Positions 48,608 to 57,901 are shown, counted from the first letter of the stretch. The stretch is DNA of 64,000 nt from Roseiarcus sp963835215 (GCA_963835215.1 CAWIES010000002.1:1-64000), one strand, 5' to 3'. Notes: generated by a model from the sequence alone, not told the origin. Numbers and translations are program-made.

Positions 48608-50911
48608 TCACGCCGTTTCTTTGTGGTAATATTTCGCGTAGCGGCCGTAGTAGTAATCCTTCGACCCGTAGCCTTCGTAGAGATTGACCCGCTTCATGTT
48701 CACCTTGTTGAAGACGGCGCCGACGCATTTCTCGTAGAGCGCCTCGTCGGCCGACAGGATGTTTTGAACGACGACGCGCGGCGTGCGCCCCCATTCGACG
48801 ACGAAGATGAATGCGTCGAACAAAGACGCGGCGGCGCGGACGTCGACGACCGGCCCGATCGGCGGCAGATCGATGACGATGTAGTCGAACACCCGGCCGG
48901 CCTCGACCAGCACGTTGCGCATGCCGGCCGACGAGAGCATCTCGCTCGAATGCTGGATGCGCTTCTTAACGACGGCGGGAAGCACGAACAGGCCGGATTC
49001 CGATTCGCTCAGCAACAGCGTTTCAAGCGGCTGCTCGCCACGAATCGCCTCCAACAGGCCCGCTTGTGCATTGCGCGCCAGGCCTCGGGTCAAGCCGGGG
49101 TTGCGTAAATCGCCGTCGATCAGCAGCGTTCGGGCGCCCAGATGCGCGAGCAGCGTGGCGAAGTTCTTGGAAACCGTCGACTTGCCCTCGTTGGGCAGCA
49201 CGGAAACGATGCCAATCACCTTCGGTTGACGACTCCCCAGCGCAAGATCGACCGAGATCTTGGCCGCGCGCAGCGTCTCGGAGAAGCTCGAAAGCGGATG
49301 GTCGAGCGTGTAGCGTAGCAAAGAGGTCGCGGGGTGGATCTCGCCGGGCGCCGGATGGTCGTCCTTGTCGGTCTTGAAAATGACCGGCGCCTCGACGACC
49401 TGCAGCATCCCAAGAAATTCGAGCCCGAGCTCGTCGCGAATGTGAGCGGCGACGCGAAACACGCGATCGCGATACTCGCGAAACGCCCCGATTCCTGACC
49501 CCACAGCGGCGCCAAAAAGCAGCGCCGCGATCAGCACCAAGCCGCGTTTGGGATAGCTCGGATAGATCGGCGGGGTCGCAGCGGTGATGATCCGCGCCTC
49601 GTTGACGGGGAACGACTGTTGCTGCAATGCCTCCTGGTACCGCTGCATGAACGTCGAATAAAGGGTGCGGTAGGTCTCCGATTCTCGTTCCAGTTCGCGG
49701 AGCTGGACCAGAGTTTGGTTGGTTTGGGCGCTTTCGCCGACCAGTCCCGACATCGAGAGGTTCAGCGATTGCTCCTTCGAGCGCGCCACTTCGGCGTCGC
49801 TGCGGTAACTCTCGGCGATCCGTTGCAGCTCCTCGTAGATCAGCCGCTCGTATTCCTCCATCTCCCGTCGCAGGTTGATGACCTGGAGATGGCCGGCGCC
49901 GAGCTTGCTCTCGAGCTGCGCCTCGGTCTTCGAAGCGGCGAGGAACTTTTCGCGCAGGTCGTTGATAACCGGATTGGCGAGCGAGTCGGGCACCGCCGCG
50001 CCGACCCGGCCTGATTTCAGCAACTCCTGAATTTGCTGGTATCGCGCCTCGGCCCTGGCGGTGTCGGCGCGGGCGAGCACCATCTGCTCGTTGAGTTCGG
50101 TGAGCTGCTGATCGGAGATCAGGCCCGGACGGTCGCCGCCAGTGACGACGAGGCCCTTGTCCGCCTTGAACTTCTGAATGGCGAAATCGGAATCAAGCGA
50201 TTGCTGCTTGAGTTCGGCGAGACGCGTCTGCAACCAGCCGGCGGCGCGCCGGGTCGCGTCGAATTTGGCGTCGAGCTGATCGGTGAGATAGGCCTCGGCA
50301 AAGGCGTTGGCGATCGTCGCGGCTTTGCCGCGATCGGGCGAGGTGTACTCGACCCCGAGCACGTAAGTGCGGGCGACCCTGCGGACATCGAGATTGGCGT
50401 TGAGCTTGGTGATCGCCGAGCGCTCAAGGCTCGCCTCTTCTTCGGCGTCGGTTTTCTGCCGGCTGACAAACCAGCCGCTGAAGTCGAACGCGAGCCGCAG
50501 CAGATTGAACGCCTGACCGATCAGCGTGCCGCGCGACCCCATGAATTCGGGATCGCGCGTGAGCTTCAAGGTCGCAATGACCGAGAGCGCGATCTTCTCC
50601 GATTTGAGCACCTCGACTTGGCTGTCGATGGCGCCGGTGTCGAAGGTCAGTTCGGCGATCGTCGCCGATACGTCGTTCTTGTCCTTGTTGCTGTCGATCA
50701 GGATGTCGGTCTTGGCCGTGTATTGCGGAATCGCGGTGACGACATAGGCGAAACCGAGCAACAGGCCGCCCGCCGCCGCCGTGGCGACCACTCGCGCCTG
50801 GCGACGCCCGGCCGCCAACAACTGATCGAAATCGATTGGCCCGCGCGGGCCGGCGGCTCCCGGTCCCGGTCCCAGGTCAAGGCCATCGTGCGCCTCCAAA
50901 CGCTTCAGCAT
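48608..50911 (-). CDS. Wzc/GumC-type polysaccharide co-polymerase and tyrosine autokinase
   Basis: This 767-residue inner-membrane protein has a Wzz domain with transmembrane helices near residues 40-60 and 460-480, and a long coiled-coil periplasmic part (about 150-440). A C-terminal cytoplasmic BY-kinase domain (about 540-767) shows Walker A SVLPNEGKSTVSKNFA, Walker A' LLIDGDLRNPGL and Walker B YIVIDLPP. The C-terminal tail is tyrosine-rich (YEGYGSKDYYYGRYAKYY), the usual autophosphorylation cluster. It sets chain length and partners with the Wza-like protein. The start is ATG 50911. Confidence 0.92.
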   Translation of the reverse strand: MLKRLEAHDGLDLGPGPGAAGPRGPIDFDQLLAAGRRQARVVATAAAGGLLLGFAYVVTAIPQYTAKTDILIDSNKDKNDVSATIAELTFDTGAIDSQVEVLKSEKIALSVIATLKLTRDPEFMGSRGTLIGQAFNLLRLAFDFSGWFVSRQKTDAEEEASLERSAITKLNANLDVRRVARTYVLGVEYTSPDRGKAATIANAFAEAYLTDQLDAKFDATRRAAGWLQTRLAELKQQSLDSDFAIQKFKADKGLVVTGGDRPGLISDQQLTELNEQMVLARADTARAEARYQQIQELLKSGRVGAAVPDSLANPVINDLREKFLAASKTEAQLESKLGAGHLQVINLRREMEEYERLIYEELQRIAESYRSDAEVARSKEQSLNLSMSGLVGESAQTNQTLVQLRELERESETYRTLYSTFMQRYQEALQQQSFPVNEARIITAATPPIYPSYPKRGLVLIAALLFGAAVGSGIGAFREYRDRVFRVAAHIRDELGLEFLGMLQVVEAPVIFKTDKDDHPAPGEIHPATSLLRYTLDHPLSSFSETLRAAKISVDLALGSRQPKVIGIVSVLPNEGKSTVSKNFATLLAHLGARTLLIDGDLRNPGLTRGLARNAQAGLLEAIRGEQPLETLLLSESESGLFVLPAVVKKRIQHSSEMLSSAGMRNVLVEAGRVFDYIVIDLPPIGPVVDVRAAASLFDAFIFVVEWGRTPRVVVQNILSADEALYEKCVGAVFNKVNMKRVNLYEGYGSKDYYYGRYAKYYHKETA

Positions 50912-50989
50912 GCTTGGCCGCTTTCGGCGCGGCTGCGAGATGGCGCGGGCCTTGTCATGGTCAGTGTCCCTGCCTGTTTCATCGCGCGC

Positions 50990-51658
50990 TCAAATCGACG
51001 ACTTGGACGGGCTGACCGACTGACTGGTCGACGACGTCAGCCCGCCGCCCGGCGCGCCAAGGCCGCCGATCGATCCGAACGGCGAGGCGCCATTGGCTTG
51101 CCCGAATGAAAAGCCGCCTGGGCTTCCCCCGCCATTCCCGCCCGCGACCCCGCCGACGCCGCCGACCGGGCCGCCGCTGCCGGCCGCCCCGCCACCATCG
51201 CTCGCCGCTTCGATCGCGCCGTCGGCGAGCGACATGAAGGCGGTGACGAGCGGCGCCAATCCCGACGCCGCCACGGCCTGGCGAATCTGCGCCGCCTCAG
51301 CAGGATCGCTCGCCGCGAGAATGCGCGCCGCCTCCGCCAGACCGGCGCCGATCGCCCCTTTCTGAGAGTCATTAGCGTTCCGCGCCAAATCGATCAGCGT
51401 GGCGACGAGGCTCGCGTCGGTCAGGACGAGGCCGCGCACTTGGGTCGACAGCGGCAGGCCAGCCGAAGCATAGGTGGTCAACAGGCTCTGCGGATTCGCC
51501 TTGAATTGCGCGATCGTCGCGTCGGGAAGCTTGCCGAGGGCGGGCGTCGTGGCGGCGCCCGGCGGCTGAGCGTTCACGCTCGGCGCCGCCAGCGCGACAA
51601 AGGCCGCGGCTGCGAGCGCTATGATCGGGGAACGTGCATTGACGCCGCTCGACTTCAT
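50990..51658 (-). CDS. Secreted Gly/Ser-rich protein between wzc and wza
   Basis: This 222-residue protein has a Sec signal peptide (KSSGVNARSPIIALAAAAFVALAAPSVNA in the first 30 residues, cleavage after NA-Q). The mature part begins with a helical domain (about 30-140, GKLPDATIAQFKANPQSLL) and ends in a long Gly/Ser tail (about 150-222, repeated GG-x-GG), likely flexible and surface-exposed. The start ATG 51658 follows GGAGGCAAAC. I do not recognise the family; similar short secreted proteins sit between polysaccharide export genes in some Rhizobiales. The region 51659-51800 upstream holds nothing else. Confidence 0.6.
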   Translation of the reverse strand: MKSSGVNARSPIIALAAAAFVALAAPSVNAQPPGAATTPALGKLPDATIAQFKANPQSLLTTYASAGLPLSTQVRGLVLTDASLVATLIDLARNANDSQKGAIGAGLAEAARILAASDPAEAAQIRQAVAASGLAPLVTAFMSLADGAIEAASDGGGAAGSGGPVGGVGGVAGGNGGGSPGGFSFGQANGASPFGSIGGLGAPGGGLTSSTSQSVSPSKSSI

Positions 51659-51800
51659 GTTTGCCTCCATTCTTTGACGTCTCACGCGCTCGCGGTCGGG
51701 CGCGAACCCAAGCTGACGCTCTCCGGCCATACTCGAAACTCTGCGCCGTCTTTCGCGCCATCTCGCGCCCGCCATCCGCGCCGCATCTTTCGTTTTCGAC

Positions 51801-53048
51801 CTACGGGCAATTGATCACCCCGCTCATCGTCGCGCAGCGGTTGCCGAGATAGAGAACCGAGGCCTTGGTGTTCGCCGCATCGCCGGCGACGCCCGAAGCG
51901 GCGCCGCTGATCGTGGTGATCATGCTGAGAAACTTGGTGATCTCCACCTGATCGGCGTTGTCGACGTAAATGACGTCGCCATCACGCATCGGGAAGCGTC
52001 GCGCGGCGAAGAAGCCGGAGGGATCGCGAAAATTGACCCGGTAGATCGTCGGGATATCGACGCGGTCGGCGTCGAAGTTCGCGAGATCGACGCCCATTTT
52101 TTCCAGGGTCGCGCGCGTCTCGATGCGATAGACGAAGACCTGGCCGGGTTCGGCGCGACTATCGAGCAGGCCGCCGACCTTGCCGACGCCGTCGCTCAGC
52201 ATCACGTCTTCCTGCAGGAATTTGAATTGGCCGCTGGCGCCCGTCGCGCCGAACGCGGTGAACGCGCGCTGGTACTGATAGACGTAGAGCGTGTCGCCGG
52301 GTTCGACGTAAATGTTCTCGTGCGGGTCTTTGACGAGGTTGAGAAAGTAAACGGTGCCCTTGAGGCCGCGTCGTTGCAGCGTGACGAATTCCTCATAGCC
52401 GGGATTGCGAATGCCCCCCGCGCGCGCGATGGCGTCGAGCACGCGGTCGCCGGCGGGGTTGATCGCGATCCGGCCCGGCGCGCCAACGTCGCCGACCACC
52501 GTCGCTTGCGTCGAGGTTTGGCTGGCGAGCGTCACCACCGCCTGGGGCTCGATCGCCCGATCCTTCAGCTTGGCGACGATTTCCTGCTGGATGGCGGGGG
52601 TGCCGCGGTTCAGCACGCGAACCTGACCGGCATAGGGCACGGTGATGAAGCCCTTGCTATCGACGGTCTGTGCCGGCAACGCGACGAAATTGCCCGGCCG
52701 GCTACCCGCGTCGGTTGGAATGAACAGGCCGCCAGCTTGCGCTTCGAACAGCGTCACTTGAACCGTGTCGCCGACGCCGACCTTGATCTCGGGGACCGGA
52801 CCGTGACCGGCGCCGAAGGTGCGCAGCAGCGAGCCGGCGCCTGGATCGCTGATGAACGGCAGGACATAGCGATTCAGTTCGACCAAAGCATATTGGAGGA
52901 TCGCTCCGCTCGTAGACTCGCCCAGCGTCGCGGTCGCCTGCGCCTCGACCGTGCGCCGCGCCGGACCGCTATCTGGAATCATTGCGCACCCGGTCGAAGC
53001 GATCGCAAAGGCCGCCGCGGTCGCCATTCCTGCCAGCCCCACCCTCAT
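51801..53048 (-). CDS. Wza-like polysaccharide export outer-membrane lipoprotein
   Basis: This 415-residue protein has a lipoprotein signal with lipobox ASTGC (Cys near residue 21), a polysaccharide export (PES) domain (about 85-170, VGVGDTVQVTLFEA and GFITVPYAGQVRV) and SLBB-type repeats (about 175-370, GDVGAPGRIAINPAG and VEPGDTLYVYQYQR). It forms the outer-membrane channel working with the Wzc-like protein. The next gene upstream, the initiating transferase, ends 37 bases away, so the cluster is one operon from 54561. Confidence 0.88.
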   Translation of the reverse strand: MRVGLAGMATAAAFAIASTGCAMIPDSGPARRTVEAQATATLGESTSGAILQYALVELNRYVLPFISDPGAGSLLRTFGAGHGPVPEIKVGVGDTVQVTLFEAQAGGLFIPTDAGSRPGNFVALPAQTVDSKGFITVPYAGQVRVLNRGTPAIQQEIVAKLKDRAIEPQAVVTLASQTSTQATVVGDVGAPGRIAINPAGDRVLDAIARAGGIRNPGYEEFVTLQRRGLKGTVYFLNLVKDPHENIYVEPGDTLYVYQYQRAFTAFGATGASGQFKFLQEDVMLSDGVGKVGGLLDSRAEPGQVFVYRIETRATLEKMGVDLANFDADRVDIPTIYRVNFRDPSGFFAARRFPMRDGDVIYVDNADQVEITKFLSMITTISGAASGVAGDAANTKASVLYLGNRCATMSGVINCP

Positions 53049-53085
53049 TCATGCCCCCAAGGCGGCGCGCCGAGCGCTCGCACGC

Positions 53086-54561
53086 TCAATACGCATCGAG
53101 TCTGAGTAGAGCGCCGCAAGTCGCCGCCATGATCTTGAGATCGAGCGTCATCGACCAATTGTCGATGTACCAAAGGTCCCGCTCGACGCGTCGCTCCATC
53201 TGCGAGAGATGCGGCGTGGCGCCGCGCAGTCCCGCGACTTGCGCCGCGCCGGTCAGGCCAGGCTTCACGTGATGGCGCAACGCGTAGTTGGCGATGCGCG
53301 CCTTGAATTCGTCGTCGTGGGCGATGGCGTGCGGCCGGGGGCCCACCAGCGACATCTCCCCGCGCAGCACGTTGACGATCTGCGGCAGCTCGTCGAGACT
53401 GGCGCGGCGCAGCGCGCGGCCGACCCGGGTCACGCGCCGGTCGTCTCGCGTCGCCTGAACGAGCGGCCCCTCGTCCTCCAAGACGCGCATCGTCCTGAAT
53501 TTGAACATGACGAATTGCCGATTGTCGAAGCCGCAGCGTCGCTGGCGGAAGATCGCCGGGCCGGGGCTGTCGAGCTTGACCAGCGCGGCGAGCGCCAATA
53601 GCGCCGGCGCGAGGACAACCAGGGCCGCGGCGGCGAGCGCGATGTCGAGCGCGCGCTTGGCTGCGCGCTCGAGCGGGCTCAGCGGCGCCCGCTGCAGCGT
53701 CACCGAAAGGCGCCCCGCCAAGCCGCTCTCACGGCCTCGCCGCATCGCGCGGCGGATCTTCTCGTCGGGGTAGAGGCGCACCGGCAGCGGCGACACGCTC
53801 AGCAGCGCGCAAAGTTCCGACAGCGCGGCGTCCGCGCCCCACGGCATCACCACGGCGAACTCGGTCGCCCGAGCTTCGCGCGCCTGCGCGACCGCCTGCG
53901 CGACGCGGGCGCGGTCACGCTCGATCAGACCGCCGCCGAGGGCGGCGGCGCCCGACAGGCGCAGGCGCGCCACTTCCTCCATGCCGAACTGCGGAAACTC
54001 GGCGTCGTCCAGGCGCTCGAGCTCGAAGGGATCGCCAAGCGTGACCACGCGGCAGCCCTGGAGCGCGCCGTGGCGGATCGCGTAACGGCTGAGGCGGGCG
54101 AGGCCCAGCCGACCAACGGGAATCAGCACCAAGGCCAATGCGGCGGCGGCGATCGTTGCGCCGCGCGAATGATCGGCGCCCGACTTGAGTAGGAACAGAA
54201 CGCAGATCGCGGCGAGCTGCGCCACCGCCACCGTCATCACGAGACGCGCCAGACTCGCGCCCGGCGCAAGCAGCGCCGGCAGACGATAGAGCCCGGCCAA
54301 TTGCGCAAGGGAAACATACAGCGCGCCCGTCAGCAGGCCGCCGCCAAGACCGCTTAAGGTCGAGGGCTCGCCGAGAGCCCCATGACGATAGGCAAATTCG
54401 CCTGCCACGGCGGCGAGCGCGAAGATCGCGAGGTCGAAAACAGCCGCCACGGCCGGCAGCGCACGGCACGAAATCACCAACCGGCGCGACGCTGGCGCTG
54501 CAAACGAGACATGGCTGGCGAGTTGCACGAAGGGGTTCCTCGGCGCACGAATGGATCGCAC
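53086..54561 (-). CDS. Polyprenyl-phosphate sugar-1-phosphotransferase (WcaJ/ExoY type), initiating enzyme
   Basis: This 491-residue membrane enzyme has about four N-terminal hydrophobic segments (residues 30-150), a Rossmann-like central domain and the catalytic bacterial sugar transferase domain (about 300-491). The last carries KRALDIALAAAALVVLAPAL, RCGFDNRQFVMFKFRTM, RRASLDELPQIVNVLRGEMSLVGPRP and the C-terminal PGLTGAAQV. It loads the first sugar phosphate on undecaprenyl phosphate. It starts with GTG 54561 inside a small palindrome and is the first gene of the minus-strand exopolysaccharide operon. Confidence 0.9.
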   Translation of the reverse strand: MRSIRAPRNPFVQLASHVSFAAPASRRLVISCRALPAVAAVFDLAIFALAAVAGEFAYRHGALGEPSTLSGLGGGLLTGALYVSLAQLAGLYRLPALLAPGASLARLVMTVAVAQLAAICVLFLLKSGADHSRGATIAAAALALVLIPVGRLGLARLSRYAIRHGALQGCRVVTLGDPFELERLDDAEFPQFGMEEVARLRLSGAAALGGGLIERDRARVAQAVAQAREARATEFAVVMPWGADAALSELCALLSVSPLPVRLYPDEKIRRAMRRGRESGLAGRLSVTLQRAPLSPLERAAKRALDIALAAAALVVLAPALLALAALVKLDSPGPAIFRQRRCGFDNRQFVMFKFRTMRVLEDEGPLVQATRDDRRVTRVGRALRRASLDELPQIVNVLRGEMSLVGPRPHAIAHDDEFKARIANYALRHHVKPGLTGAAQVAGLRGATPHLSQMERRVERDLWYIDNWSMTLDLKIMAATCGALLRLDAY

Positions 54562-54600
54562 CTATTAGGTGTATCATTTCTATTGAATGCACGCAATAGT
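54560..54600. promoter_or_regulatory. Divergent promoter region with two short inverted repeats
   Basis: In this AT-rich 57-base gap between the initiating transferase and the plus-strand phosphatase there is a perfect 5-1-5 palindrome ACCTATTAGGT (54560-54570), overlapping the GTG start. There is also an inverted repeat CTATTG-8-CAATAG (54580-54599). Both are candidate operators for the whole 23-kb operon and the divergent gene. No second copy elsewhere in the window was noticed. Confidence 0.35.
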
Positions 54601-54618
54601 TGTTTATGCTTGCCGTCA

Positions 54619-55458
54619 ATGCGCGCCGCGACCGATTCCCCTTGCCTCAACGTGGACCCTCGAGGCCGAGGCCGCGCGCCGTTCCTTGCGGCGGGGCTCC
54701 GCTTTGTTCGGTTCGTTTCGCTGGCGCGTTGGGCGAGCAACGCGGCGCGCCGCTATCCGGCCGCCCCAGCGGGGGAAGCCATCTACGCGATCGGCGACAT
54801 TCACGGCCGCTCAGATTGCCTGCGCCGCGCGCACGCCCTGATCGACGAGGATCGCAGCGGGGGCGCCGCGACGGAAATCTATATCGGCGACTACGTCGAC
54901 CGAGGGCCGGACTCCAAGGGCGCCATCGAACTTCTGGTCGCCCGCGCCCGAGCGACCAACGTCGTGGCGCTGCGCGGCAACCACGAAATCATGATGGAGT
55001 CGTTTCTGCGCGGGCTGACCTCATTCGAGGATTGGCGCCGCTTCGGCGGCTTGGAGACGGTTCTCTCCTATGGCGTTGACGCAAGGGCATTGCTCGCGCG
55101 CGGCGCGGTTCGCCCGCGCGACCTGGCGGAAAAGATTCCAGCCCCTCATTTGCGCTTCCTCTCGTCGCTCAAAACCATCCACACGTTGGGGCAATATTGC
55201 TTCGCGCACGCCGGCATTCGCCCGGGCGTCCCGCTTGATGCGCAGTCGATCGACGACACGGCGTGGATTCGCGACGACTTCCTCAACCACCCCGGCGGCG
55301 CCGGGCTGGTCGTCGTCCACGGCCATAGCCCGGTCGACGATGTCGAGTTTCACGCCAACCGAATCAACATCGACACCGGCGCCTATCTGACCAACCGGCT
55401 TTCGGTGCTGCGCATCGACGCCGACGGCCCGCGGCTGTTGAAGCGGAGCGGGCAATGA
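54619..55458 (+). CDS. Metallophosphoesterase (serine/threonine protein phosphatase type)
   Basis: This is a 279-residue calcineurin-like phosphatase. The metal motifs are in order: GDIHGRSDCL, GDYVDRGPDSKG, LRGNHEIMM, then later HAGIRPGVP and VVVHGHSP. The start ATG 54619 gives a 55-residue basic, low-conservation leader, and a later start is possible. Its stop overlaps the ligase start by ATGA, so it is coupled to polysaccharide genes. It could dephosphorylate the Wzc tyrosine cluster, as PPP-type phosphatases do in some loci, but this is an inference. Confidence 0.82.
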   Translation: MRAATDSPCLNVDPRGRGRAPFLAAGLRFVRFVSLARWASNAARRYPAAPAGEAIYAIGDIHGRSDCLRRAHALIDEDRSGGAATEIYIGDYVDRGPDSKGAIELLVARARATNVVALRGNHEIMMESFLRGLTSFEDWRRFGGLETVLSYGVDARALLARGAVRPRDLAEKIPAPHLRFLSSLKTIHTLGQYCFAHAGIRPGVPLDAQSIDDTAWIRDDFLNHPGGAGLVVVHGHSPVDDVEFHANRINIDTGAYLTNRLSVLRIDADGPRLLKRSGQ

Positions 55459-56858
55459 CAATGGGAGGCGCGGCTCCTGCGCGCGACCGACGCGGCGTGC
55501 TCGCCAAAGCCTTCCTTGTCGCGACGGCGCTCACCGTGCTGGCATACGGCTCGGCGTCGACGATCCAGACCAACCTCGCCGCCTTGGCGTTCGCGGCGCT
55601 CGCAGCGCTGACGATCGCCTGGCCGGCCGGAGCGCCAAGCGTCGCCCGTGTGCAGGGGCTGGCGATCGTCCTCGTCGCCGCGCTCTTCGCCTATGCCTTC
55701 TTGCAGACTTTGCCTTTGCCCGACTTCGCCAACCCGGCCTGGAATTCGGCGCGCGATGCGCTCGGTCCGGTCGCGGGCGCGATCTCGGTCGCTCCCGGCA
55801 TGACGCGTGACGCGCTGAGCGCGCTGGCGCTGCCGTTTCTCGCCTTCATCGCCGCGCTGTCGCTATTCCAGGGCGACGACGAAGCGTTGTTCCTGTGGCG
55901 TGCGCTGGCCTATTTCGGCGCGGGTTACGCAGCATTCGCCATCGCGCAAGACTTGCTCTTTCCCGAGCAGATCCTGTTCGAGCCCAAGCGGTTCTACGTC
56001 GGCTATCTGACGGCGAGTTTCATCAATCGCAACACGGCGGGGACCTTTTTTGGCCTCGCCTTGCTGCTCAACCTCGGTCTGGTGTTCTTCCAGCTGCGCA
56101 AGATTCACCTTCGCAGTCTGATGATGAAGGCCGCCAGCTTCGAGGTCGGCTGGCGCGACAAGCACGGGCTGCTCACCGTGCATGTGCTGCTCAGCGCGCT
56201 GACGGCAGTCGCGCTGTTTCTCACACAGTCGCGCGGCGCTGTCGGCGCGACCTTTGTCGCTGTGATCCTTGGCGCCGTGCTGATGCTGATGCGCAAGCTG
56301 ACCGCCGACAAGGAGAGCGACGAGCCCAGGCCCTGGCGCCGCTATGGGGTCGCCGCCGGCGGCCTGATCGCAACCATCGGCTTCTTCGCGCTATTCGCCG
56401 GCCGTTCGACCTACCGGATGGCCGAGGAAGGGGGCGACGCCGGCCGCTGGTGCGCCTATGGCTCGACGATCGACGCGATCCGCGACAATTGGCTGCTCGG
56501 AACCGGCTTTGGCGCATTCCAGGACGTGTTTCCGGTCTATCGCGATTCCGATTGCACCGGAATATTCGGCGTCTGGGAGCGAGCCCATGATGTCTTTCTT
56601 GAAGGCTATCTCGGGCTCGGCGCGCCCTTCGCGCTCGTCATGGTGGTCGGCTATCTCACGCTCATCGCAGCCTTCGTTCGCGGCTTGGCGCGCCGGCGCC
56701 GCTATCGCTTCGTGCCGGCGATGGGCCTATGCGCGCTGGCGCTGGCGAGCCTGCATTCGATTGTCGATTTCTCGCTGCAGATTCCCGGCCTTGCGGTCTA
56801 TTTCGCCGCCGTCATGGCGGCGGCCATCACCGTCTCGCTGGCGCACGGCGCCGAGTAA
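55455..56858 (+). CDS. O-antigen ligase/polymerase-like membrane protein
   Basis: This 467-residue protein has about eleven hydrophobic segments and the Wzy_C/O-antigen ligase region at about 340-400 (NWLLGTGFGAFQDVFPVY, then WERAHDVFLEGYLGLGAPF), including the conserved His. Start and end are clear; ATG 55455 overlaps the phosphatase stop. With a Wzy-like protein already at 36193, this may be a second polymerase or a ligase/anchoring enzyme. Confidence 0.82.
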   Translation: MTMGGAAPARDRRGVLAKAFLVATALTVLAYGSASTIQTNLAALAFAALAALTIAWPAGAPSVARVQGLAIVLVAALFAYAFLQTLPLPDFANPAWNSARDALGPVAGAISVAPGMTRDALSALALPFLAFIAALSLFQGDDEALFLWRALAYFGAGYAAFAIAQDLLFPEQILFEPKRFYVGYLTASFINRNTAGTFFGLALLLNLGLVFFQLRKIHLRSLMMKAASFEVGWRDKHGLLTVHVLLSALTAVALFLTQSRGAVGATFVAVILGAVLMLMRKLTADKESDEPRPWRRYGVAAGGLIATIGFFALFAGRSTYRMAEEGGDAGRWCAYGSTIDAIRDNWLLGTGFGAFQDVFPVYRDSDCTGIFGVWERAHDVFLEGYLGLGAPFALVMVVGYLTLIAAFVRGLARRRRYRFVPAMGLCALALASLHSIVDFSLQIPGLAVYFAAVMAAAITVSLAHGAE

Positions 56859-56888
56859 AGGCCCCTATGGACCGCGAGATCGACGACT

Positions 56889-57407
56889 TCATGACCGTCC
56901 CGCGCTCGCGCCCAGGGTGACGAGAAGCTCGTCCAGTTGCTCGAACGTCTCGGGCATCCCACCCTCCATCCCGGCGATGGCGGCGTCGAGAGCTTCCTTC
57001 GAGGGATAGAGTTCGTGCATGACCAGCAGCGTCTTGCCGCCTTTTTCCTCGAAGGTCACCGTGGTGACGGCGCCGTCGTCACTTTCCTCATTGGTCCAGA
57101 CGAGGCGCGAGTGCGGTGTCACTTCGATGTACCTGCCGAAGAACGCCATGGGCTTCGAGGCCTCGTGGCCGAACTCGAAACGGTACCTGCCCCCGACACG
57201 AACATCCGCCTCGCAGGAAAGCAGGGACATGCCCGTCGACTTCGGTGCCCACCACCGCTTGAGCAGCTCGGGCTTGGTCCACGCCTCGAACACGATGCGC
57301 GCCGGGCCGTTGAAGGTTCGCGTAACGACGAGCTCACGCTCGGACTTCCGTTCCACCGTCGTGCGGTTCTTCATGGGGGTAGGCTCACTCTCTCTTCTTG
57401 CGTCCAT
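56889..57407 (-). CDS. SRPBCC (AHSA1/START-like) domain protein
   Basis: This 172-residue protein of the AHSA1/SRPBCC fold has TRTFNGPARIVFEAWTKPELLKRWWAP near residues 29-55, a typical opening of the family. The cavity-forming helix follows in the last 40 residues (SKEALDAAIAGMEGGM and ETFEQLDELL). The start ATG 57407 has the strong site GGAGAAGG six bases upstream and overlaps the ArsR gene by 23 bases; ATG 57374 is the alternative. ArsR/SRPBCC pairs are common two-gene modules. The ligand is unknown. Confidence 0.85.
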   Translation of the reverse strand: MDARRESEPTPMKNRTTVERKSERELVVTRTFNGPARIVFEAWTKPELLKRWWAPKSTGMSLLSCEADVRVGGRYRFEFGHEASKPMAFFGRYIEVTPHSRLVWTNEESDDGAVTTVTFEEKGGKTLLVMHELYPSKEALDAAIAGMEGGMPETFEQLDELLVTLGASAGRS

Positions 57408-57750
57408 CGACCTTCTCCTTCCGTTTCAGTTCCTCGACAACCTTGTCCAGCTCGTCGAAGCGTGCGTCCCAGAGCTGGCGGTACCTCTCGATCCATGCCG
57501 CCTCTTCCTCCAGTCGGCGCAGGCCGAGCTTGCAGGTCCGCACGCGCCCGACCTTCTCCGTGGTGACGAGCCCCGCCTGCTCCAAGACGCCGACATGCTT
57601 CTTCATGCCCGTGAGGGTCATGTGGAACTTCTCGGCAAGGTCCGTGATCGAAGCGTCCGCACGCCCGAGCTGCTCCAGAACGCCGCGTCGGGTGGCGTCC
57701 GAGAGCGCGGCGAACGAGGCATCGAAGCGGGTCTGCGAATACTGAACCAT
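57385..57750 (-). CDS. ArsR/SmtB-family repressor
   Basis: This 121-residue winged-helix repressor has DATRRGVLEQLGRADASITDL and MTLTGMKKHVGVLEQAGLVTTEKVGR, the classical ArsR HTH and wing. No metal-binding Cys cluster is seen, as in the SdpR-like group linked to SRPBCC proteins. The start ATG 57750 lies inside a perfect palindrome, so an upstream start (57771) is less likely. It is probably an autorepressor of this two-gene operon. Confidence 0.85.
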   Translation of the reverse strand: MVQYSQTRFDASFAALSDATRRGVLEQLGRADASITDLAEKFHMTLTGMKKHVGVLEQAGLVTTEKVGRVRTCKLGLRRLEEEAAWIERYRQLWDARFDELDKVVEELKRKEKVDGRKKRE

Positions 57751-57760
57751 ATGGTTCAGT
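57741..57760. promoter_or_regulatory. Perfect 20-base palindrome over the ArsR start codon (operator)
   Basis: ACTGAACCATATGGTTCAGT is its own reverse complement over all 20 bases, centred at 57750/57751, with the ArsR start codon in the middle. A dimeric ArsR repressor binding here would block its own operon. The symmetry is directly visible; the role is inferred from ArsR autoregulation. The rest of 57761-57901 to RseP holds nothing else I can see. Confidence 0.65.
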
Positions 57761-57901
57761 ATGTAACACACGGATTGGCGGCATGCAAGGGGAGGCCGAG
57801 CGCGCGGCGTCCCAGGCCCTAGAGGGTCCGCTCCGCCGCGCTTAAGCAGAAATTAGCCACCCCATGGTCTGCTGCCCGGCGCGCCCGCGACCAGGGGCGC
57901 G

